This document shows positions 58,019 through 64,000 of a DNA stretch of 64,000 bases, one piece after another. The DNA is from an uncultured Alphaproteobacteria bacterium (GTDB taxonomy: Bacteria > Pseudomonadota > Alphaproteobacteria > Puniceispirillales > UBA1172). How positions within the stretch are numbered: position 1 is the first letter of the stretch; each line of letters opens with the position of its first letter. Below the pieces are notes generated by a model, which made no database searches, was not told where the DNA came from, and saw only the letters and a program-made list of their open reading frames with translations. The stretch lies in the NCBI GenBank assembly GCA_958431225.1, contig OY288107.1:693953-757952 (forward strand). The letters are read 5' to 3'. The translations under genes and the position numbers were made by a program.

Positions 58019-58905
58019 AAATTTTCTCCCCCGCCTTCTCCATCAGGCTTTTGGTCAATCGTTTTGGTTTTGCCGCCATACTGCACAAGCGGGCGTTCAT
58101 CATCGGTCAGAATCGTCACCGCACGGCTATCGCTATCCTCGTGCAGTGTCGCCCCACTCAAAGTAAAATGCCGCAACACCCCGCCAAAGGCTTTTTCCAA
58201 ATTGGCTTGGGTAAAGGTCGCCTCGGTAGTACCAGCCCCCAACACCGTGCCTTTGATTAAAATCGTGCGGTCGCAAAATTCCGGCACCGAGCCGAGATTA
58301 TGCGTAGAAACCAAAATAATCCGCCCTTCTTCCTTGAGCGCCAGCAATAATTTAATAATCTGTTCCTCGGTCTGCACATCAACGCCAGTAAAAGGCTCAT
58401 CAAGCAGAATCACCTGCCCATCATGCGCCAAGGCGCGCGCCAAAAACACGCGCTTCCTCTGCCCCCCTGATAATTCGCCAATTTGTGCGCGCCGATGCTC
58501 TGCCATATCGACACGCCCAAGCGCATCATCCACGGCATCATGGTCGGCTTGGCTCGGGATGCGAAAAAATCCCATATGCCCATAGCGCCCCATCATGACC
58601 ACATCTTCCACCAGCACCGGAAAATTCCAATCCACCTGTTCGGATTGCGGCACGTAAGACACCAAATTAGCCGAAAGCGCCGCTTTGACGCTGTGCCCAA
58701 GAATAAAAATCTGCCCCTGTGCCAGCCGCGCGAAACCCATCATCGCATTAAATAACGTAGATTTCCCCGCCCCATTGACCCCCACCAAAGCACACACCGT
58801 CCCGCGCGGCAGGGTAAAACTCGCATCCCACAACCCCCGATGCCCGTTAGGATAGGTGACGGTGACGTGGCTAACTTCAATACCGATTTGTTGCGTCGTC
58901 ATCAT
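58015..58905 (-). CDS. sitB: Manganese/iron ABC transporter ATPase SitB
   Basis: This 296-residue ATPase has Walker A GVNGAGKS near residue 44, signature LSGGQRKR and Walker B VILLDEPFTGVD. A 40-residue tail beyond the usual domain contains VTILTDDERPLVQYGGKT, as in SitB proteins. Two adjacent ATGs at 58905 and 58902 overlap the sitA stop. It energises SitCD. Confidence 0.9.
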   Translation of the reverse strand: MMTTQQIGIEVSHVTVTYPNGHRGLWDASFTLPRGTVCALVGVNGAGKSTLFNAMMGFARLAQGQIFILGHSVKAALSANLVSYVPQSEQVDWNFPVLVEDVVMMGRYGHMGFFRIPSQADHDAVDDALGRVDMAEHRRAQIGELSGGQRKRVFLARALAHDGQVILLDEPFTGVDVQTEEQIIKLLLALKEEGRIILVSTHNLGSVPEFCDRTILIKGTVLGAGTTEATFTQANLEKAFGGVLRHFTLSGATLHEDSDSRAVTILTDDERPLVQYGGKTKTIDQKPDGEGGGENL

Positions 58906-59822
58906 CCGCCCCCCATCATATCAGCAATGCGCGCGACATTGACGCGAATCAGTTCCAAATAATTCGGCACCGGCCCATCGGCTTCACTCAAACTATCCAC
59001 ATAAAGTACGCCGCCATAACGCGCCCCGGTCTCGCGCGCCACTTGCATAGCCGGGGCGGGATTGACGGTGCTCTCACAAAACACCGCCGGAATTTGATGC
59101 GCGCGCACAGCATCAATCACCGCGCGCACTTGGCGGGGTGTCGCTTGTTGATGCGCGTTAATCGGCCATAGGTAAAGTTCCCGCATCCCCAAATCGGCGG
59201 CAAGATAACTAAACGCCCCCTCGCAACTCACCAACCACCGCGAATCAGGCGGAATTTCGGCAATCCGCGCCTTTAGGGGCGTAATATGTTGGCGGATGCG
59301 CGCTTTATACGCCTCGGCATTGGCACGATATTGCGGCGCATGCGCGGGGTCAGCATCACTCAACGCCCGCGCAATATTATCAATATAAATCGCCGCATTT
59401 TCCACCCCCATCCACGCATGCGGATTGGCTTTGCCTTGATAACGCCCGGAACGAATCGGCAGAGGCGTGATGCCGTCGCTCAAACGCACCGAGGGAATAT
59501 CGCCAAGTTGTGCCAAAAACTGCCCCAGCCATTGTTCCAAATTAAGCCCATTGAACAGCAATAAATCCGCATCCAGCGCCGCCACCAAATCTTGCGGGGT
59601 CGGCTGATAGCCATGAATCTCCGCCCCCACCCGCGTGATAGACACCACCTCAGCATAATCCCCGGCAACTTGGCGCGTCATATCCGCCAAAATAGTAAAA
59701 CTAGTCACCACTTTAAGCGGTTTTTGGGCAGAGGCTTCAAAGCACAAAACCACCGCTAATAGGGCAATCAACCCCCGGGCAATCAACCCCGCCCACCATT
59801 TCCATAAAGTAATGCCCATCAT
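58902..59822 (-). CDS. sitA: Manganese/iron-binding periplasmic protein SitA
   Basis: This 306-residue cluster A-I receptor has an N-terminal signal peptide (cleavage near ASAQ, residue 33) and the metal-binding SitA pattern: His in GAEIHGYQPTP, His in NPHAWMG, Glu in VSCEGAFSYLA, and an ESTVNPAPAMQVA segment near the acidic ligand. GGVLYVDSLSEADGPVP completes the family signature. Mn(II), possibly also Fe(II), is the expected cargo. Its promoter must lie in the 55-base gap before the hydrolase-OsmC gene, where a Mur/Fur site would be expected; I cannot identify one with confidence. Confidence 0.92.
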   Translation of the reverse strand: MMGITLWKWWAGLIARGLIALLAVVLCFEASAQKPLKVVTSFTILADMTRQVAGDYAEVVSITRVGAEIHGYQPTPQDLVAALDADLLLFNGLNLEQWLGQFLAQLGDIPSVRLSDGITPLPIRSGRYQGKANPHAWMGVENAAIYIDNIARALSDADPAHAPQYRANAEAYKARIRQHITPLKARIAEIPPDSRWLVSCEGAFSYLAADLGMRELYLWPINAHQQATPRQVRAVIDAVRAHQIPAVFCESTVNPAPAMQVARETGARYGGVLYVDSLSEADGPVPNYLELIRVNVARIADMMGGG

Positions 59823-59877
59823 GCGCCAAAACTAGCACGCACAAATTGTTTTTGAAAGTGTCATTTATCGCCGATAA

Positions 59878-61065
59878 TTATTGCGCGTCCAACAACAACG
59901 TCTCCACTTCCGAGCCACGTTCAAGCGTCAAATGCACCGGACATTTATTGGCGATTCGCAATAATTCTTGGCGTTGGCGGTCATCAAGTGCGCCAATCAA
60001 TTCCAATTCACGCTCAAAATAATCTTTGCCATCCTCCTTGCGGTGGCGGAGGCGCACACGGCAATCCTCAAGCGCCCAGCCCTTGCCATTAGCCACCATA
60101 CGCACAGTCATCGCCGTGCAAGCCCCAAGGGCCGCTTGCAGAAAATCAAACGGCGCCATACCGCTATCCAGCCCGCCCTCCATATCCACAGGTTCATCGG
60201 CGCGCACATAATGGTCGCGCACGACAATATCATGCGCGAACAGCCCATCATGCGACGATTGCACCAGCATTTTCCCGCCAGCATCCGCCTTAATTTGCGC
60301 CTCCCGCCCCAAACAGCGATGCGCCCAAGCACTAATGACCTGTGCGGCAAAATAACTATCGCCATCGCGGGTCAAAAGATGGTCGGCTTGGTCAAGCGAC
60401 ACGAAAGATTTAGGATGTTTGGCGGCGGCAAAAATCTGTGCGGCATTATCAATACCAACAATATTATCCGTGGGCGCGTGCAGAATCAACACATCGGCTT
60501 TAAGTGCCGCTAAATTTTGCGCCGGATTATGTTTTTCTAGATCTTCAACAAATTGCTTACCAATTTTGCGGGTGCGCCCGCCAATATCCACCTCAGCCAC
60601 CCCCGCCGCCATAATCGTATCCAAAGCCCCGTCAAAAAGATGCTGCACATGCGCCGGGTCGGCAGGCGCGCCAATCGTCGCCACCCCCTTAATTTCGGGG
60701 AGCCGCGCCGCCGCCGCCAACACCGCCGCCCCGCCAAGACTATGCCCAACCAAAAGCCGCGCCTCCCCATGATGCGCCGCCAGCCATTCCGCCCCCACCG
60801 CAATATCCTCTATGTTTGAGCTAAAACTAGTATCCTCAAAAGCCCCTTCCGAAGCCCCCAGCCCGGTAAAATCAAGGCGCAAAACCCCAATCCCCAACGC
60901 CGCCAGCTCGCCAGCAATACGGCTAGCGGCAAGCGTATCCTTGGAACACGTAAAGCAATGCGCAAAAATAGCCCACCCCCGCTTCGCCCCCAAAGGATGA
61001 TTAAGTTTAGCGGCAAGCCTATCGCCGCCACGATTCTCGATGGTAATATCTTCAATTCTCGGCAT
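59878..61065 (-). CDS. Alpha/beta-hydrolase fused to OsmC domain
   Basis: This 395-residue protein combines an alpha/beta-hydrolase (residues 1-250) with an OsmC-like peroxidase-type domain (about 265-395). The nucleophile elbow GHSLGG carries the serine, and the acid and histidine could lie in LHAPTDNIVG and DQADHLL. The OsmC half contains DFLQAALGACTAMTVRM, with the first reactive cysteine, and IANKCPVHLTLE, with the second. Such fusions are known but their substrate is not. I chose ATG 61065 because GAGGAGA lies at ideal spacing; the longer frame would use that ribosome site as codons. A role in detoxifying organic peroxides is only a family-level guess. Confidence 0.9.
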   Translation of the reverse strand: MPRIEDITIENRGGDRLAAKLNHPLGAKRGWAIFAHCFTCSKDTLAASRIAGELAALGIGVLRLDFTGLGASEGAFEDTSFSSNIEDIAVGAEWLAAHHGEARLLVGHSLGGAAVLAAAARLPEIKGVATIGAPADPAHVQHLFDGALDTIMAAGVAEVDIGGRTRKIGKQFVEDLEKHNPAQNLAALKADVLILHAPTDNIVGIDNAAQIFAAAKHPKSFVSLDQADHLLTRDGDSYFAAQVISAWAHRCLGREAQIKADAGGKMLVQSSHDGLFAHDIVVRDHYVRADEPVDMEGGLDSGMAPFDFLQAALGACTAMTVRMVANGKGWALEDCRVRLRHRKEDGKDYFERELELIGALDDRQRQELLRIANKCPVHLTLERGSEVETLLLDAQ

Positions 61066-61146
61066 CATATTCTCCTCGTTCAAATAAATCATGTTATCAT
61101 ATCAGGTCAGGCGCCAAATACCATCAAAATAGAACGAATCATCAAA

Positions 61147-62460
61147 CTAAAACCCCAAACGGTCGCGCAACATATACCAATTCATCCCCAAAACCAAAAG
61201 CGGATGGCGCAACAAAACACCCCCGGGAAAGGGCGGTTTTTTAATTTTTTCCATAACACTAAACCCCCCAGCCTCCCCCATAGTGGCCTCCGCCAGCAAC
61301 CGCCCCGCCAATGTTGCTAGTGCCACCCCATGCCCCGAATACCCCGAAGCCGAAACCATATTTTTCCCAAGCCGCATAAAACACGGCATCCGATTCAGCG
61401 TAATCGCCAGAGTCCCGCCCCAAGCATAATCCAAATCAATACCTTTCAATTGCGGGTAAATGGCAAAAAGCCGCGGTGCCACCACTGCGCGAATATCGGC
61501 GGGAAAGCGAAAACGCATAGATTCCCCGCCACCAAACAACAGCCGATTATCATGGCTACGGCGAAAATAATTCAAAACAAACCGGCTATCAGCCACCGCA
61601 ATATCGCGCTTTAATATAGTCGGGTTCACCCCATTGATGCTATCTAGGGGCGCGGTCGCCACAATAAAATTATTCAAAGGCATCACCCGCCTAGACACTT
61701 GACGATTGAGCCTCCCCAAATACCCATTACACGCAAAAATCACATGTTCGGCACTAATGCACCCTTTATCGGTATGGATAAGCGGACGCACCCCTTCCTC
61801 CACTTGCACCACCATAGTATTTTCATAAATCACCGCCCCGGCAGCCAACGCCGCCCGCCCCAGCCCCAACACATAGCGCAAAGGATGGAGATGCCCCGCC
61901 CCTTCATCAAGCGTCCCCCCATGATAGACCTCGGTGCCAAGCAAATCCGCCAACGCCGCACGCCCCAAAATTTCAATTTTGTCATAGCCATAATCGCGCG
62001 CCAATGTTTCCACATAGCGCTGATGCACCGGCACTTCCCCCGCCCGCCAACATGCATGCGCAATCCCCGCGCGATAATTGCAATCAATCCGATGCGCCTT
62101 GATGAGCCGTGCCACCTCCGCCTTTGCTTCTTCCGCCAAATCCCATAATTGCCGCGCCATATCCCGCCCATATTGTTTTTCCAGCACATGCTGTTCCAGC
62201 CGTTGCCCCGACCCCACCTGCCCGCCATTGCGCCCGGATGCGCCAAAGCCGAGCCGATGCGCTTCCACCACCCGCACATCCACCCCCTTTTCCGCCAAAT
62301 GCAACGCCGCCGTAAGCCCTGTAAATCCGCCGCCAATCACCACCACATCCGCGCGCACATCGCCAATAAGCGCCGCTTGCAGAGGCAATTTTTCGGTGGT
62401 CGCATCATACCAGCTAGGCGGGTATTGCCCGGCTTCATCATTTATGTTGAGCAGGTTCAT
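61147..62460 (-). CDS. puuB: FAD-dependent gamma-glutamylputrescine oxidase-like enzyme
   Basis: This 437-residue flavoenzyme belongs to the DAO family and resembles PuuB. After YPPSWYDATT it shows the FAD motif VVVIGGGFTGLTAALHLAEKG near residue 40, GFGASGRNGGQVGSGQRLEQ, and a C-terminal YAWGGTLAITLNRMPC then GYSGHGVALATLAGRLLAE. The ATG (62460) overlaps the stop of the glutamine-synthetase-family gene by four bases, as expected for a puuAB-type pair. It would oxidise the amine carbon of a gamma-glutamylated polyamine. The exact amine, whether putrescine or another, is not determinable. Confidence 0.88.
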   Translation of the reverse strand: MNLLNINDEAGQYPPSWYDATTEKLPLQAALIGDVRADVVVIGGGFTGLTAALHLAEKGVDVRVVEAHRLGFGASGRNGGQVGSGQRLEQHVLEKQYGRDMARQLWDLAEEAKAEVARLIKAHRIDCNYRAGIAHACWRAGEVPVHQRYVETLARDYGYDKIEILGRAALADLLGTEVYHGGTLDEGAGHLHPLRYVLGLGRAALAAGAVIYENTMVVQVEEGVRPLIHTDKGCISAEHVIFACNGYLGRLNRQVSRRVMPLNNFIVATAPLDSINGVNPTILKRDIAVADSRFVLNYFRRSHDNRLLFGGGESMRFRFPADIRAVVAPRLFAIYPQLKGIDLDYAWGGTLAITLNRMPCFMRLGKNMVSASGYSGHGVALATLAGRLLAEATMGEAGGFSVMEKIKKPPFPGGVLLRHPLLVLGMNWYMLRDRLGF

Positions 62461-63830
62461 ACATTCATCAAGAGATGCTCGCGCTCCCACGGGCTGATGA
62501 CCTGTTGGTAGGCGGTGTACTCAAGCCTTTTCACAGCCGAATAGACGCGCGCGAATTCAGGATGTAGAACTTCATGCATCGCACTAGCATCATCAAATAA
62601 ATCCAACGCATCGCTCAGATTTTTCGGCAATTCCTCATCCAAATCATAAGCATCCGCCGTAAAAGCATCGCGGGGGCCTCGTTTTTCAATCAACCCCAAA
62701 TAGCCACAAGCCAGCGACGCCGCAATCCCCAAATACGGATTCACATCCATCCCCGGCAGACGATTTTCCACCCGCCGTGCCTCCGGTGCCGACACCGGCA
62801 CACGAAACCCCGTAGTCCGATTATCCATCGCCCATTCCAAATTGATAGGTGCCGCAAAATCGCGCACATAACGCCGATAACTATTCACATAAGGTGCCAA
62901 TAACGCAATCACCTCGGGCATATGATTCTGCAACCCGGCAATAAAATGCAAAAACGCCTCACTATGCGCCCCCTGACTATCGACAAAGATATTCTTGCCC
63001 GTTTTCATATCCACCACCGAATGATGCAAATGCATAGCACTCCCCGGCTCATCTTGGATAGGTTTCGCCATAAAGGTAGCAAAACAATTCTGCCGCATCG
63101 CCGCCTCACGAATCAGACGCTTGAAATAAAAAATCTCATCGGCTTGCGTAATCGGTGCGCCATGCCGCAGATTAAGCTCCACCTGCCCGGAACCGCCTTC
63201 CTGCATAATCCCATCAATGTCTAAACCCTGCAATTCAGCAAAATCATAAATATCATCAATCACCGGACCATACTCATCCACCGCCGACATAGAATAAGCC
63301 TGCCGCGCCGCCACCCGACGCCCGGACCGCCCCATCGGTGGCTCAATCGGCTGATTCGGGTCGGTGTTCGGTGCGACCAGAAAAAACTCCATCTCCGGCG
63401 CAACAATCGGCTGCAACCCAAGCTCCTCATAAAGCGCACAAACCCGCTTCAAAACATTACGCGGCGCCACCGGATACGCCGCCCCCTCCTGATCATAAGC
63501 ATCATGAATAATCTGCAACGTCACATCCGCAGTCCAAGGCGCCGCACTCGCCGTAGCAAAATCAGGACGCAAAACCAAATCAGGCTCAATAGACGTCGCC
63601 AACGAATCATCCAACCAATCCCCGGTAATCGTCTGCGCAAAAATAGATAAAGGCAAATAGAAAAAATCCTGATTAACAAACTTCCCCGCAGGCATAGCCT
63701 TCCCCCGCGCAATCCCCGAAAGATCCGCCAACAAACACTCAACCTCATCCAACCGCCGACCCTGAATGTATTTCCGCGCATGCTCAGGAAGTAAATCTAC
63801 CCACGCATCTTTTTTATCCTGCTTTGCCAT
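62457..63830 (-). CDS. puuA: Glutamine-synthetase-family gamma-glutamyl-amine ligase (PuuA-like)
   Basis: This 457-residue protein belongs to the glutamine synthetase family, with the metal and substrate motifs APEMEFFLV, GSGQVELNLRHG, GSAMHLHHSVVD and the C-terminal NRTTGFRVP, ENRLPGMDVNPYL. Its length and N-terminus (RGKAMPAGKFV) fit the PuuA-type ligases rather than GlnA. It would attach glutamate to putrescine or another amine for oxidation by the following enzyme. I prefer ATG 63830 with AGGATTC upstream over an in-frame TTG at 63851. A TTGACA (63885-63880) lies upstream in its own direction, though spacing to the -10 region is about 19 bases. Confidence 0.88.
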   Translation of the reverse strand: MAKQDKKDAWVDLLPEHARKYIQGRRLDEVECLLADLSGIARGKAMPAGKFVNQDFFYLPLSIFAQTITGDWLDDSLATSIEPDLVLRPDFATASAAPWTADVTLQIIHDAYDQEGAAYPVAPRNVLKRVCALYEELGLQPIVAPEMEFFLVAPNTDPNQPIEPPMGRSGRRVAARQAYSMSAVDEYGPVIDDIYDFAELQGLDIDGIMQEGGSGQVELNLRHGAPITQADEIFYFKRLIREAAMRQNCFATFMAKPIQDEPGSAMHLHHSVVDMKTGKNIFVDSQGAHSEAFLHFIAGLQNHMPEVIALLAPYVNSYRRYVRDFAAPINLEWAMDNRTTGFRVPVSAPEARRVENRLPGMDVNPYLGIAASLACGYLGLIEKRGPRDAFTADAYDLDEELPKNLSDALDLFDDASAMHEVLHPEFARVYSAVKRLEYTAYQQVISPWEREHLLMNV

Positions 63831-63890
63831 AATGAATCCTATGTTTTGCAAGGCTAGTTATGGATGATAAGGATGATTTTGTCAATTTCA

Positions 63891-63948
63891 TGGGGGTTTC
63901 ACCCCCAAACCCCCGACCACCGAACGCGGTGGAGCGAATTTTTGGTGC
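63891..63948 (+). repeat. Structured element, copy 8
   Basis: Hairpin 1 is GGGGG-TTTCA-CCCCC. Hairpin 2 is CCACCG-AACG-CGGTGG (63917-63932), followed by AGCGAATTTTTGGTGCG. The next bases repeat the flank of copy 6. Its T tract faces right, where a minus-strand gene seems to end, so it may be the left boundary of a fourth islet beyond the window. Confidence 0.85.
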
Positions 63949-63978
63949 GTGGGGTTGCGTTTTGCGCCCTTCTGTTTT

Positions 63979-64000
63979 TTAGTCGTCGTCGTCACCAACA
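63979..64000 (-). CDS. Possible C-terminal end of a gene entering from the right edge
   Basis: The last 22 bases, read on the minus strand, encode VGDDDD and a TAA stop. An acidic tail with a stop is plausible as a protein end but far too short to identify. It is reported only because a structured element lies just beyond it, as at the other islet borders. Confidence 0.2.

Overview
The window looks like a chromosome segment of a marine, methylated-amine and organosulfur-using alphaproteobacterium, perhaps of the SAR116 (Puniceispirillales) or roseobacter kind. This rests on gene content: TauABC/Tpa/Pta with cytoplasmic SoeABC, an MttB protein with two FAD-GcvT demethylases, a carnitine pathway, choline sulfatase, AapJQMP and SitABCD. 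It is a taxonomic inference; no rRNA is present to test it. Gaps between genes are all under 300 bases. I saw no tRNA, rRNA, CRISPR array, transposase or integrase.

Layout. 1-9309: taurine import (tauABC, minus) diverges from taurine transaminase, phosphotransacetylase and sulfite dehydrogenase (plus); xsc is not present. 9310-11848: a restriction-modification islet (DNA methyltransferase, small PD-(D/E)XK-like nuclease, unknown protein). 11849-18389: MttB and two tandem FAD-GcvT oxidoreductases. 18611-21975: cyclophilin, an islet with an unknown membrane protein, pyruvate kinase and a SufU/IscU-like scaffold. 21979-25216: a second defence islet (EcoRI-type methyltransferase, DUF262-HNH protein, AbiTii protein). 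25997-32480: a five-gene operon predicted to turn gamma-butyrobetaine/carnitine into glycine betaine. 32614-42430: flavodoxin-like protein, two DMT exporters, a ThDP enzyme, a uronate-dehydrogenase-like protein and a peptide/opine-type ABC importer. 42493-46745: three tandem TPR proteins. 46726-50935: zinc importer and choline sulfatase. 51868-56233: general amino acid importer. 56343-59822: manganese/iron importer. 59878-63830: hydrolase-OsmC fusion, then an oxidase and a glutamine-synthetase-family ligase of polyamine type.

How they work together. Most core genes import and break down osmolytes and quaternary amines (taurine, carnitine/gamma-butyrobetaine, glycine betaine, choline sulfate, amino acids, polyamines), feeding acetyl-CoA, glycine, one-carbon units, ammonium and sulfite/sulfate. 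The carnitine operon ends in glycine betaine, which the MttB/GcvT-oxidoreductase operon could demethylate.

The most unusual feature is a dispersed structured element of about 60 nt (eight copies, one partial). It has a G5/C5 hairpin, then a hairpin whose six-base-pair stem varies with compensatory changes around an invariant AACG loop, then a T tract. Most copies abut a stop codon. Inverted pairs, with T tracts facing inward, bracket all three accessory islets. Two unrelated methyltransferase genes share a near-identical promoter block beside such copies. I regard this element-bounded islet arrangement as the best candidate for an undescribed system.
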